Source of the DNA: DASVUC01 sp038237225 | GTDB taxonomy: Bacteria; Planctomycetota; Phycisphaerae; Tepidisphaerales; Tepidisphaeraceae | Direction: 5' to 3' | Assembly: GCA_038237225.1 (NCBI GenBank) | Contig: JBBRYX010000011.1 | Location: 110,589-174,588 of the forward strand | Length of the DNA: 64,000 nt | Notes under the pieces: model-generated | The model's database searches: none | Seen by the model: the letters and a program-made list of their open reading frames with translations, nothing else | Told to the model about the DNA's origin: nothing | Position numbers and translations under genes: made by a program | Part shown: positions 53,344 through 61,857 of the stretch, piece after piece | How positions within the stretch are numbered: position 1 is the first letter of the stretch | Layout: every line of letters starts with the position of its first letter

Positions 53344-53955
53344 ATGAATAGAGGGATGAGAGATCTCGCTGTATTCCTCGTGGCTTTGTTAAGCGTTGTC
53401 ACTAGCGCAGCGCCGGCCCAGACAACGCGGCCCGCCCCATCCGCGTTCTCCAAAACAGTCGAGGATGTCTCGGAAGGCCTCATCGCCGGCGAGGTGTCGG
53501 CTTTGAACAATGTCCTCGATGAAAACGCCACCTTCGGCGGGTTTGACCCCGATGCCCGGCACACCGCGGAGCAACTGATCCTCGCCACCGCCGGCGGTGC
53601 CGTCGTTTCTCAGCACGCCTACGGCCAGCTTCCCGCCAATCTTGCCTCGGAACTCGCGACCGACTTCTCCAAGGCGGATCACTTGCCCGATTCGATACGC
53701 AAAGAAATGATGCCCGACCCCGCGAACGTGGTGAAGGCCAACGTGACCGCCACCCAGTGGATCATGCAGGCGCTCGAGCCCAGTCGAAAGCAACTGATCG
53801 GCGTCATTGTGGTTTGGCCCCGGGAGCGAAAGGCCACCGCGAACCTCCGTCCGGATCTGGTCCGCCCGATTTTCGTGCTCCTCAAAGCGGAAATGGCGGG
53901 TGAGAAAATCCACCTGAAGCAGATTGTCTTCGGCGATCCCCTCGACGCGAAATAA
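53344..53955 (+). CDS. Exported protein of unknown function
   Basis: 203 residues with an N-terminal signal peptide (MRDLAVFLVALLSVVTSAAP) if the start is at 53344 or four codons later. The mature part has SALNNVLDENATFGGFDPDA and IGVIVVWPRERKATANLRPD. No family recognised. It diverges from the permease gene and is convergent with the phosphatase gene, 27 bases away. Confidence 0.65.
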   Translation: MNRGMRDLAVFLVALLSVVTSAAPAQTTRPAPSAFSKTVEDVSEGLIAGEVSALNNVLDENATFGGFDPDARHTAEQLILATAGGAVVSQHAYGQLPANLASELATDFSKADHLPDSIRKEMMPDPANVVKANVTATQWIMQALEPSRKQLIGVIVVWPRERKATANLRPDLVRPIFVLLKAEMAGEKIHLKQIVFGDPLDAK

Positions 53956-53982
53956 GACTCTTCACCGAATCCCCCGACTCAG

Positions 53983-54918
53983 CTACTCCACATCCATCAC
54001 AATCATCGTCAGGTCGTCCTTGAGCTCCCGCGCGTCAATCTTTGCCGTCAGATCCGCGATCAGATCCGGCGTCGTCAGATGATGGCGCGATTGGATTTCG
54101 TCTCGCCACTGCTGCGTATCAAGCGAGCGGTCGGATGCGAACGCCACTTCGACCCCATCGGTAAAGAGGAAGACTCGGTCGCCACCTTCAAGCTGAACGG
54201 TCGTCTCAGAGAAACGTTCGTTCGGGAAGATCCCCAGCAGTGACCCCTCGGCCTCGATAGGATAAAGTGCGCCGTCTTTCGTAAGACGAATCGGGGACGG
54301 ATGACCACCTCGCGCAAGCGTCAGGGAAAGCGCTTGAGTATCGACGGTGGCGTACACCGCCGTCGCGAAGGTCGCTTGCGAGAGGTTCTGGGCCACGAGC
54401 GCGTCGTTAAGGCGCTCCAGCGTCTCACCGGGCGAGAGAAGCCGGTAGCCGGTGGGCAGAATTTCTTTGGTAATAAGCGCGTTCTTCAGAAACATCGTAA
54501 GCAGCGCCGCGGGCATGCCATGACCCACAGCGTCCGCCATGTAGATGCCCACGTGCGATTCATCGAGCCGTGAGACATCGTACAGATCACCGGAGACGAA
54601 CCCCGCGGGGCGGTAGACCGTGTGGAACCTGAGCCGGCCGACCTCCGGCATCGCCTTGGGCAGAAAGTCCTGCTGCACCCGCGCCGCAAGCTTCAGCTCT
54701 TCATCAAGACGATGGGCATAGAACTTCAGCACTTCATCGCGCCGCCGCAGTTCGGCCAGTTCCTGCTGCACCGCCGTCAGATCGCGCTGAAGGCGGTCAA
54801 GCTCCTGCTCGATCGGAGGTATGATTCGCGCAATCGTTCCGCAGGTTTGCGGATCGTCCGCTGGCTCGACGCGGAGTTTGGCGTCCTCGAGATTCAGGTA
54901 TTCGATTGCCGCGCTCAT
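53983..54918 (-). CDS. RsbU/SpoIIE-type PP2C serine phosphatase
   Basis: 311 residues. A short coiled coil (EQELDRLQRDLTAVQQELAE) leads into the SpoIIE/RsbU phosphatase domain: FVSGDLYDVSRLDESHVGIY (metal-binding Asp), MADAVGHGMPAALLTMFLKN, LARGGHPSPIRLTKDG, GDRVFLFTDGVEVA and KDDLTMIVMDVE. These Mn-dependent phosphatases remove phosphate from anti-sigma-factor antagonists, controlling general stress or other sigma factors. No sensor domain other than the coiled coil is present, so input must come through a partner. The target protein is not in the window. Confidence 0.93.
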   Translation of the reverse strand: MSAAIEYLNLEDAKLRVEPADDPQTCGTIARIIPPIEQELDRLQRDLTAVQQELAELRRRDEVLKFYAHRLDEELKLAARVQQDFLPKAMPEVGRLRFHTVYRPAGFVSGDLYDVSRLDESHVGIYMADAVGHGMPAALLTMFLKNALITKEILPTGYRLLSPGETLERLNDALVAQNLSQATFATAVYATVDTQALSLTLARGGHPSPIRLTKDGALYPIEAEGSLLGIFPNERFSETTVQLEGGDRVFLFTDGVEVAFASDRSLDTQQWRDEIQSRHHLTTPDLIADLTAKIDARELKDDLTMIVMDVE

Positions 54919-55105
54919 GCCACTCCTGAGGTGAAGCTCCGTTAGGAGTGAATTCGGCGAACAACGCTTCCGCCTTAATTGATCGGGACGTTTTTACCGG
55001 GAGTAATGGGTGGGATGGGCGGTTATCGGACCGGAGGATTTCGGATTGTGAGGAGTGGGGGATGTGAAACGCGAAACGTTAAACGTGGAACGGAACGGGG
55101 GATGT
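54919..55105. other. Short gap with no recognised feature
   Basis: 187 bases between the phosphatase start and the DUF192 stop. No hairpin, promoter or gene was convincing. Confidence 0.5.
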
Positions 55106-55582
55106 TTATTCTGTTGCTGTTTGCGCCGCGTTGGGGATCGTGAGGATGTCACCTTCCTTGACTCCCGCGGTGGCGGCGCCGCCTTGGTTCAATTCGATCG
55201 CCCACTTATAAGAGCCGGGGCTGGTCGTAGGGGTCAGGTCGTACGGTTTCATCTGCTTAACAACGAGCACTTTGGCATTGAGATCGATATAGATGATGTC
55301 CAGCGGGATGCGTGTGTTTTTCATCCAGAAGGGATTTCTGGTCGTCTCCTTAAAAGCGAAGATCATGCCGTGATCGTCCGGCATGGAATCGCGCTTCATG
55401 AGACCATTTTCCCGCGCGGATTCCGTATTCGCGATCTCGACCGTAAAGGTTTTCGTTCCGAGCTGCATGGACGTGGTCGGGAGGCTGGGGGCCGTCGTGG
55501 GTTGTTGGTCGGAGCAACCAGTCAAAAGCGCGAGAAGCATCGCGAAAGCGCAGACGAACGATGGGCGCGAGGTGGTTTTCAT
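55106..55582 (-). CDS. DUF192 lipoprotein
   Basis: 158 residues. A lipoprotein signal (AMLLALLTGC) precedes the DUF192 domain, recognised by FTVEIANTESARENGLMKRD, MIFAFKETTRNPFWMKNTRI and PLDIIYIDLNAKVLVVKQMK. DUF192 proteins are small, extracytoplasmic and of unknown function. Its ATG overlaps the stop of the small membrane protein upstream (ATGA), so the two are coupled. Confidence 0.9.
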   Translation of the reverse strand: MKTTSRPSFVCAFAMLLALLTGCSDQQPTTAPSLPTTSMQLGTKTFTVEIANTESARENGLMKRDSMPDDHGMIFAFKETTRNPFWMKNTRIPLDIIYIDLNAKVLVVKQMKPYDLTPTTSPGSYKWAIELNQGGAATAGVKEGDILTIPNAAQTATE

Positions 55583-55926
55583 AGTTGTTCTCTTTTTTGA
55601 CGAAACGTGTGGCGGAGTTTGTAAGTCAGGCGCACATCAATCAAACCGAGGACGACTAATACCATGAGCAACGCGAGGACCATGATCCACGTAAGGAAGA
55701 ACTGCGCAGTGGGATGTTCTCTGTCAAAAGCATAATAGCCCACTGCGATGAGTGTCGCGAGCAGCAGCATCACAAGCGCGCCAATTCGGCGGAGAGTCAT
55801 ACGGATTGCGTTGGTCTTTCGATCTTCAATCCTCGTGAGGTTAGACGCCGCCTGGGAGTAGAAGAGATAGAACCACCCGGAAACGCCGACAAGGAGGGAG
55901 AGAATCGCGGGGAGGATGCCGGCCAC
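55579..55926 (-). CDS. Small membrane protein of unknown function
   Basis: About 115 residues with three likely membrane helices (LPAILSLLVGVSGWFYLFYS, RRIGALVMLLLATLIAVGYY, FLTWIMVLALLMVLVVLGLI) and a basic C-terminus. The start is uncertain: a GTG at 55926 is the most sensible, since a longer frame to 56130 would run back into the amidase gene and is not membrane-like. Its stop overlaps the start of the DUF192 gene. No family recognised. Confidence 0.55.
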   Translation of the reverse strand: MAGILPAILSLLVGVSGWFYLFYSQAASNLTRIEDRKTNAIRMTLRRIGALVMLLLATLIAVGYYAFDREHPTAQFFLTWIMVLALLMVLVVLGLIDVRLTYKLRHTFRQKREQL

Positions 55927-56033
55927 GATCGACGAGGATAGAGGATGAAGCGGGGAGAGTGAAGCGGTAAACAGGCATGACCTCGCGTGATCGAATTTGA
56001 TGACCCGCGACCGTAAAAAAGCCGGCCTGGTGG

Positions 56034-57239
56034 TCACCGGCGGCGCCAAGGCCGACTGCTGGAACGTGTCGTCGCCGGGCGAGATGTGGCAAGACTCGGA
56101 CGGCTTGCAGGCAGCGTATCCGTTATCCACGCTTTCACCGTGGCGTCACCTCGACTGACGTTAACAAGATACCGCTGCGGCCAATTGTGATTCTTGAACA
56201 TGTTCGCGTGATGAATCCACAAGACGTGGTCCCCGTCACTGACGTCGCTCGGTAGTGTTGTCGCAAGCGCGTGACACTTCGCATCGTACGTGATCGGCAG
56301 ACGCTCGCTGTCGAGCGTGATGTTGATCGTGGACGTGACGATCCGATTCGCATCTTTCCCCCACCAGCCCGGCAAGCCGTCGTCGAGTGTTGTCGTAAGC
56401 TTTAGTTCTTCGACATAAGGCGTCGTCTGCGTCGGCCGACCACAGTAAGCCCACTCGCACAGCCCTTCATAAATCCCGTAAGCTTCCCGCAAGTTGTAGC
56501 TCGCATCTTTCAACCGCTGTTCTTCAACCGGAGCCGTAAAGAAAGAACATTCGCAGAGAATGGCAGGAACCTGGCACGTGCGGAGAACGCCGAACCCGCT
56601 GGCATACATCAGATGACTCGAAAGAACGGGCGCGCTCCGCGCAACCTGCGTGTGCATGTGCCGCCCAAGCGCATGGGCAACGTAACGCGCCACATCCAGA
56701 TCAGGCTCATTGTCCTCAACCGCCCCGTGATACCAGACACTGGTGAAGTTGGTCGTCTTGCTCTCGGTGGCATTGTGGTGAACCGAGATAAACAGATCCG
56801 CCCCAATGGACCCATCGCGCCGAACGGCGCTGTTCGCCATCGCCGCCCGCTCCTCCAAATCCAGATCCGTGTCCGATTCGCGCGTCAGAATCACATTCAC
56901 GTCAGCATCCTTCAGCAGACGCGCCAGCAAAAGCGAGACGCGGAGATTGATCTCCGCTTCACGCGTGCCCGATGCGCTGCGCTTCCAGTCCGTTTTCCAC
57001 GCATCCCCGCCATGACCGGGATCAATGACGATGGTGAGACCAGACAAAAATTTCTCAGCCGGATGGCGGGGGAAGGTCGGGCCGGCGAGGTCATGCCAGT
57101 CGGCGCGATGATCCAGCGCTTTCATTGCTGATTCCAAAGTCATCGCCGCGTACGGTCGAGCATGTTGCGCCGCGCACCCCGCCACAGCGAGGATCGAGAG
57201 GATGCAAAGTGCCGTGACCGTGACCAATGATTTCTTCAT
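56034..57239 (-). CDS. N-acetylmuramoyl-L-alanine amidase, lipoprotein
   Basis: 401 residues of the Amidase_3 family. A lipoprotein signal (ILSILAVAGC) is followed by the zinc-binding motifs: IVIDPGHGGD (His), SGTREAEINLRVSLLLARLL (Glu), and DLFISVHHNATESKT (His), with catalytic Glu in ILCECSFFTAPVEE. These enzymes cleave the bond between muramic acid and L-Ala in peptidoglycan. The mature enzyme is anchored to a membrane outside the cytoplasm. The C-terminal ~110 residues form a separate beta domain, perhaps for substrate binding. It lies 35 bases after the NagB-LmbE gene in the same direction, consistent with wall recycling. Confidence 0.93.
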   Translation of the reverse strand: MKKSLVTVTALCILSILAVAGCAAQHARPYAAMTLESAMKALDHRADWHDLAGPTFPRHPAEKFLSGLTIVIDPGHGGDAWKTDWKRSASGTREAEINLRVSLLLARLLKDADVNVILTRESDTDLDLEERAAMANSAVRRDGSIGADLFISVHHNATESKTTNFTSVWYHGAVEDNEPDLDVARYVAHALGRHMHTQVARSAPVLSSHLMYASGFGVLRTCQVPAILCECSFFTAPVEEQRLKDASYNLREAYGIYEGLCEWAYCGRPTQTTPYVEELKLTTTLDDGLPGWWGKDANRIVTSTINITLDSERLPITYDAKCHALATTLPSDVSDGDHVLWIHHANMFKNHNWPQRYLVNVSRGDATVKAWITDTLPASRPSLATSRPATTRSSSRPWRRR

Positions 57240-57274
57240 GGCTTCCCTGTGGCACGGGCATCAGGCTTCTGGCG

Positions 57275-59263
57275 TCAGGAATCAAGCCCTTTCCACCGGA
57301 CAAAACCCTCGATCGCCTCATACTCCGCCAGCCCGAGCTTATCGTAGGTCTTCGCCGTCGCCCGGTTTCGCTCTTCGGCGCGTTGCCAAAACTCTCTTGT
57401 ATCCGTCCCCGGAAAAAGCGCCTTGTCCTTCTGTGATTCATGCTTGAAAATCGCGATCCGCTTCCGGTCAACTTCATCAGGCGAGAGCGGCACCGCCATC
57501 TCCACTTCATCGATCCCCCATTCCTGCCACGCGCCGCGATACAGCCACACTTCGCACGGCTTCACCCATTCCTGCTTCTTCAGCCGCTTCAGCGCCTCGA
57601 AAATCGCCGCAAGACAAACCCGGTGCGTGCCGTGCGGATCCGACAGATCGCCGGCGGCATAAACCTGATGCGGTTTCGTCTCTTCAAGAAGCTTCATCAC
57701 GATCTGAATATCTTCTTCGCCCAACGGTTTTTTCCGAACGCGCCCAGTCTCATAGAATGGCATGTCCAAAAAGTGGATATTCGGCTCCTTCACACCCGAA
57801 AACCGCGCCGCCGCTCGCGCCTCCGTCCGCCGAATAATCGTCTTTATTTTCTGAAGCTCCGGAGAATCCACCTCCCCCGGCTGCTTGCGCCGAATAAACG
57901 ATTCGATCTGCTTCTCAATCTGCTCCGACTGCTTCTGTCCGAACCCGAAAACTTGCGCGTACTCATGAACAAAATCCGCGTGCCGAATCGCCGCCTGATC
58001 GAACACCGCAATATTGCCGCTCGTCTGATACGCAACATGAACATCATGTCCCTGCTCGCACAAGCGAATAAACGTGCCCCCCATCGAAATCACGTCATCA
58101 TCCGGATGCGGCGAAAACACCAGTACGCGCTTCGGAAATGTTTCCGCGTTGTTGTGCTGAAAAGTAGGCCCGTGATACAGCGCTTCCTGCAAATGCTCTC
58201 GAGGCTTCCCACCCGGCCAACCCGTGATCGTGGCCTGGAGCGACCGAAACACTTCAATGTTGATGTCGTAAGCCCCGCCTCGCGAAGCGATCAGCTCCTG
58301 CAACCCGTGCTCGTTGTAATCTTCATCCGTCAGCTTGAGAAGAGGCTTCGACGTCTTGCCCGCAAGCCAGATCGCCGCCTTGCGCGTCATCGCTTCGGTC
58401 CACTTCAAACCAAAGTCTTCCAGAGACCCGAGCAGCCAGGGCGTGCCGAAGCGTGTCAACTCGGCCGCGGCAGAAGCGTCCAGCACAATCCGCGCACCGC
58501 TGTGCTGCTGAAGAAAGCTCGCCGCAACCTGCGGCGTAATCTCCCCTTCCACCGCGCGCTTGATCACCCCCGCCTTATGCTCGCCCCACGCAAGCAGCAC
58601 CACCCGTCGCGCCGACAGAATCGTCTCCACCCCCATCGTCAGCGCCTTGCGCGGCACATTCCATTCCCCAAAAAAATCACTCGCCGCATCCAGACGCGTC
58701 ACCCGGTCCAGCGTGATCAATCGCGTCCGACTCTCCCTTGGTGATCCGGGCTCATTAAACCCAACATGCCCCGTCCGACCAATCCCAAGGATCTGGTAAT
58801 CCAGACCGCCCGCCTCCTTGATCATGCGCTCGTACCGCTGACAAAACTCATTCACCTTTTCCCGCGGCACCGTGCCATCCGGAATGTGCACATGCTTCGG
58901 GTCGATGTCGATGAAATCAAACAAGTGCTCCCGCATGAACCGGTCATAGCTTTGCAACTCGTCCGGCTGCATCGGAAAGTATTCGTCCAAGTTAAACGTG
59001 ACGACGTTCTGGAAGCTAAGACCTTCTTCCTTATGAAGCCGAATCAGCTCGTCATACACACCCGTAGGCGTCGATCCCGTCGCCAGACCCAGCACCGCTT
59101 TCTCTCCCCGCGCAGCCTTCGAGCGAATCAGCTCCGCGATCTCCTGCGCAACCGCATTCGAAGCAAGCGTGGACGACGGATAGACGGTAACCGGAATCCG
59201 CTCCACACCCGCGACGGCGGGCGGTGCAGCCGGACTCTGGGACACCGAGTCAGCCATGGACAT
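57275..59263 (-). CDS. NagB-like domain fused to LmbE/PIG-L deacetylase-like domain
   Basis: 662 residues from the ATG at 59263, six bases after AAGGAG; a TTG two codons upstream is also possible. Residues about 20-280 are a glucosamine-6-phosphate-deaminase-like domain: VLGLATGSTPTGVYDELIRL, VVTFNLDEYFPMQ and ILGIGRTGHVGFNEPGSPRE. In E. coli NagB the third motif carries an Asp just before GH; here it is Thr. Residues about 370-640 are an LmbE/PIG-L domain: VLVFSPHPDDDVISMGGTFI with the zinc ligands and GDLSDPHGTHRVCLAAIFEA. Fusions of this type occur in Bacteroidetes and planctomycetes. It probably processes amino-sugars, by deacetylating and/or deaminating an N-acetylglucosamine derivative, in the cytoplasm; the exact reaction is unproven. 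Confidence 0.9.
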   Translation of the reverse strand: MSMADSVSQSPAAPPAVAGVERIPVTVYPSSTLASNAVAQEIAELIRSKAARGEKAVLGLATGSTPTGVYDELIRLHKEEGLSFQNVVTFNLDEYFPMQPDELQSYDRFMREHLFDFIDIDPKHVHIPDGTVPREKVNEFCQRYERMIKEAGGLDYQILGIGRTGHVGFNEPGSPRESRTRLITLDRVTRLDAASDFFGEWNVPRKALTMGVETILSARRVVLLAWGEHKAGVIKRAVEGEITPQVAASFLQQHSGARIVLDASAAAELTRFGTPWLLGSLEDFGLKWTEAMTRKAAIWLAGKTSKPLLKLTDEDYNEHGLQELIASRGGAYDINIEVFRSLQATITGWPGGKPREHLQEALYHGPTFQHNNAETFPKRVLVFSPHPDDDVISMGGTFIRLCEQGHDVHVAYQTSGNIAVFDQAAIRHADFVHEYAQVFGFGQKQSEQIEKQIESFIRRKQPGEVDSPELQKIKTIIRRTEARAAARFSGVKEPNIHFLDMPFYETGRVRKKPLGEEDIQIVMKLLEETKPHQVYAAGDLSDPHGTHRVCLAAIFEALKRLKKQEWVKPCEVWLYRGAWQEWGIDEVEMAVPLSPDEVDRKRIAIFKHESQKDKALFPGTDTREFWQRAEERNRATAKTYDKLGLAEYEAIEGFVRWKGLDS

Positions 59264-59410
59264 GAACAACTCCTTGTAATTTCAGCCGAAGGGATCGTGC
59301 ACCGAAATTGTACCGGGTGCGATAGAAACTTTCTAATGCGCCCTTTCTTTTGAGCCCCGCGCGCCGAAATGGATACCATTCCAGTTTAATTCCCGCCCCT
59401 CTGTTTAGCG

Positions 59411-59426
59411 GCCCCGCTTGCGGGGC
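59411..59426. repeat. GC-rich palindrome
   Basis: GCCCCGCTTGCGGGGC, six perfectly paired bases at each end plus near-pairing inside, in the spacer downstream of nothing and upstream of the divergent promoters. Confidence 0.7.
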
Positions 59427-59482
59427 GCGGGTCTCGACACGAAATTAAACGCGAAAATTAAAAGGAAGCCGCATTTTTCCTG

Positions 59483-59512
59483 TTGCATATTAGGACAATG
59501 TTAAGGTATGAT
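59483..59512 (+). promoter_or_regulatory. Possible promoter for the kinase gene
   Basis: TTGCAT (59483-59488) and TATGAT (59507-59512) with an 18-base gap. The -10 box is good and the -35 box weak. It lies about 250 bases before the kinase start. Confidence 0.3.
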
Positions 59513-59763
59513 CTCGGCTGTAGAAGAAAAGACCGTGGCACCGCAACCCGAACTCGTACCCGCGCCTCCAACGCGCGCTCATCCCCACCCCCCAACCTCT
59601 AAACTCCACCCCCTCAACCCGCTACCAAAACTTTCCCAAAACTTCCCAAAACTTCCCACTTCTGCCGCAATGCTCGAATTCCATCCGCTTTTGAGAACCC
59701 CCATCTTTTCCGGTCTCTGCCATTGTCGCCTCTCAGCACGTTGTTCAGTATGTTCTGCGAAGC

Positions 59764-60621
59764 ATGATTGCACTTGGAATCGACGTCGGCGGAAGTTCGG
59801 TAAAGTTGGCAGCCGTTCAAGATGAAGAACTCCTTTGGATCGCCCAGAGCGCGACCTACGACAACCCAACCCGAGCGGAGTTGGCCGGCGCCATTCGCGG
59901 CACCCTAAAAACCGAGTTGCCCAGGGAGGTCGCCGCCGGGATTTGTGTCCCGGGGGTCAGGGAAAAGGGGAAGCATGTGGTCATTCAGTCGGTGAACATT
60001 CCAACCCTCAACGGACTGGATCTCGATGATCTGATTGCAGACGCGATCGGCGCCGCTTCGCGAATCACGGTAACGACGGATGCGGTGGCGAACGGCTATG
60101 ACATCTACGCCGCCAACCAACTGAAAGGGAGGCTCGTTTCGCTGGCGCTCGGTACTGGCGTGGGGATGGCCGTGCTCGATGACGGGGCTCCTTTGATGGT
60201 GGATGGCGAATCCCCAGGCCATATCGGACAGGTCGATTGTTCCATCGAGGGAGAGCCCGTGATCGGGCCCGATGGCGGAAGAGGCTCACTCGAGGGCTAC
60301 ATCGGCGTTCCGGCGCTGACAAAAAAATACGGCACGGACATCCCGGAAATTTTGAAGACGCTCGGACCCGATGATCCGGCACTCAAGGCGCTGGCTCGCG
60401 CAATTCGGATTTGCCATGGGATTTATTGCCCCGATCACGTCGCATTGACCGGCGGCCTGGGCATCCGCATGGGTCATCTGCTGCCCGTGATTCGGGAACT
60501 CGTCGAGAAGGATCTAACCCGAATTGCGCGCAAGGGCTGGACGCTCATCACCGGGACCGACGACTTTCACGCAGCCCGCGGCGTCGCGCGGATGGCGCTG
60601 CGGATGGCGCTCCGGAGTTAA
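59764..60621 (+). CDS. ROK-family sugar kinase
   Basis: 285 residues. The ATP-binding start LGIDVGGSSVKLAAVQDEEL and the internal LVSLALGTGVGMAVLDDGAP are of the ROK fold. A sugar-binding loop ESPGHIGQVD is present and the C-terminal HVALTGGLGIRMGHLLP closes the ATP site. The zinc-binding CxCGxxGC loop found in many ROK kinases is absent. Substrate is probably glucose, N-acetylglucosamine or a related sugar; the nearby NagB-LmbE fusion makes an amino-sugar plausible. It acts in the cytoplasm. The gene 33 bases downstream is exported and of unknown function. Confidence 0.85.
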   Translation: MIALGIDVGGSSVKLAAVQDEELLWIAQSATYDNPTRAELAGAIRGTLKTELPREVAAGICVPGVREKGKHVVIQSVNIPTLNGLDLDDLIADAIGAASRITVTTDAVANGYDIYAANQLKGRLVSLALGTGVGMAVLDDGAPLMVDGESPGHIGQVDCSIEGEPVIGPDGGRGSLEGYIGVPALTKKYGTDIPEILKTLGPDDPALKALARAIRICHGIYCPDHVALTGGLGIRMGHLLPVIRELVEKDLTRIARKGWTLITGTDDFHAARGVARMALRMALRS

Positions 60622-60653
60622 ACGACCGGCAGTTGGCACCGGTAAGATTCAAG

Positions 60654-61853
60654 ATGCGAACTCTTCAAATATTCACAATCGCCATCGCGTGCTTCTGCCT
60701 TCGCGCCGTCGCCGCCGCCGATGATTCGCCGATCACGATGGAAACGCTGTCGAAGCTTGCGGTGCCGGGGGTTTCGGTACATGAAGTATCCGATTACGTT
60801 TTCGGTAACTACGCCGGCAGCTTGACCTCGCCGCCCTCCGCTGACGGAAATCCGCGAAAGGCGTTTGTCATCGCCTGGCACGATAAGCCATACCGCTTCG
60901 TCTTCTCCCACGAAGCAAGCTACTGCCCGTGGTTCGAGCTATCCGACGGCAGCGGCGTCTCGTTTCAGTTCTTCGAAGGAAATGACGGTTGGGCCGAATT
61001 GTTCAACCAGTACGGGCGGATGGAGAAGAATTCGTTCGTGGAGGTGCTCGATCGTGGGCCGGAGAAGGTCCACATGCGGTGGACTTATTTTGGGGTGACT
61101 CAGAACACCGGCGAACGCGCGTATCATGCCGTGGAGGATTTCTATTGTCTTCCCAGCGGTCTGGTGCTCCGGCGGCAGAAATATAAGACATTGCTGCCCG
61201 GGAACCCTCACGGGCACACGCGCGAGCCGATCGAGATGATCGGGATGTGTCCCGTTGGGAAGTTGTGGAAGGATGTGCTTCAAACCGACGAGAAGACAGG
61301 TGAGCGGCACGCACTGGTGGCGATGGATCCGTTTTCCGCAAAACGTTACGACGTTTTCTGGAAGCCCAAGGCGGCGACGGTTTGGGAAGCTACGCCGCGA
61401 CGGGAGGGATGCAACTGGAAGGAAATCGATGATGCGGCGGGCGCCGTCCTGGTCGTGCCGATGCAGGCAGGATCGGTGTTCTGCGCTTTCGGGGATGCAT
61501 CGGGGTATGGCGCGAAAGGGACCCGCGTGAAGGATCACACCTATGCCGACACCGGTGGCGTCGGTTGGATTTCCAGTTGTTGGGACCATTGGCCGATCGG
61601 GTGGCTCAATAGCCAGGGGCATGTGGTGGATGCGGAGTCGCTCAAGAAATATCCAAATCACTTTTCGCCGGCGGGAATGGATTTCTTCGCGATAAAAAAT
61701 GAAGACGTGGAAAAGGGCGCGTACTGGTCAATCGTCGGCATTGGTGGCAACGATCTGGAACCGGTCCGGCGCGTGGCGCGCAGTTGGTTGGAACTTGGTA
61801 AAGGCGTCGGTGATTCGAAACAAGTGGAAGCTCTGCTTTCGGTCGGCAAGTAA
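60654..61853 (+). CDS. Exported protein of unknown function
   Basis: 399 residues from the ATG at 60654, which starts a signal peptide (MRTLQIFTIAIACFCLRAVA) with cleavage near AADDS; a longer frame upstream runs over the kinase gene. The body is beta-rich with many aromatic residues (AWHDKPYRFVFSHEASYCPW, WISSCWDHWPIGWLNSQGHV, GAYWSIVGIGGNDLEPV) and looks like a galactose-mutarotase-like or glycan-binding domain, but no family was certain. It follows the ROK kinase closely and convergently meets the TPR-glycosyltransferase gene four bases away. Confidence 0.75.
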   Translation: MRTLQIFTIAIACFCLRAVAAADDSPITMETLSKLAVPGVSVHEVSDYVFGNYAGSLTSPPSADGNPRKAFVIAWHDKPYRFVFSHEASYCPWFELSDGSGVSFQFFEGNDGWAELFNQYGRMEKNSFVEVLDRGPEKVHMRWTYFGVTQNTGERAYHAVEDFYCLPSGLVLRRQKYKTLLPGNPHGHTREPIEMIGMCPVGKLWKDVLQTDEKTGERHALVAMDPFSAKRYDVFWKPKAATVWEATPRREGCNWKEIDDAAGAVLVVPMQAGSVFCAFGDASGYGAKGTRVKDHTYADTGGVGWISSCWDHWPIGWLNSQGHVVDAESLKKYPNHFSPAGMDFFAIKNEDVEKGAYWSIVGIGGNDLEPVRRVARSWLELGKGVGDSKQVEALLSVGK

Positions 61854-61857
61854 AACT

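Larger units (their letters stand above)
59264..59763. other. Gap upstream of the ROK kinase gene
   Basis: 500 bases between the NagB-LmbE gene and the kinase. It holds a GC hairpin at 59411-59426 (GCCCCGCTTGCGGGGC) and a promoter-like pair at 59483-59512. A short open frame from 59508 starts protein-like (MISAVEEKTVAPQPELVPAP) but soon becomes low-complexity. A 10-bp TTCCCAAAAC tandem lies at 59633-59657. Confidence 0.5.

Noticed and set aside
59633..59657. TTCCCAAAAC tandem as a functional repeat
   Set aside because: Only about two and a half copies and no structure around it; probably replication slippage.
59508..59825. Small plus-strand gene before the ROK kinase
   Set aside because: Begins protein-like but quickly turns into low-complexity and overlaps the kinase start in another frame.
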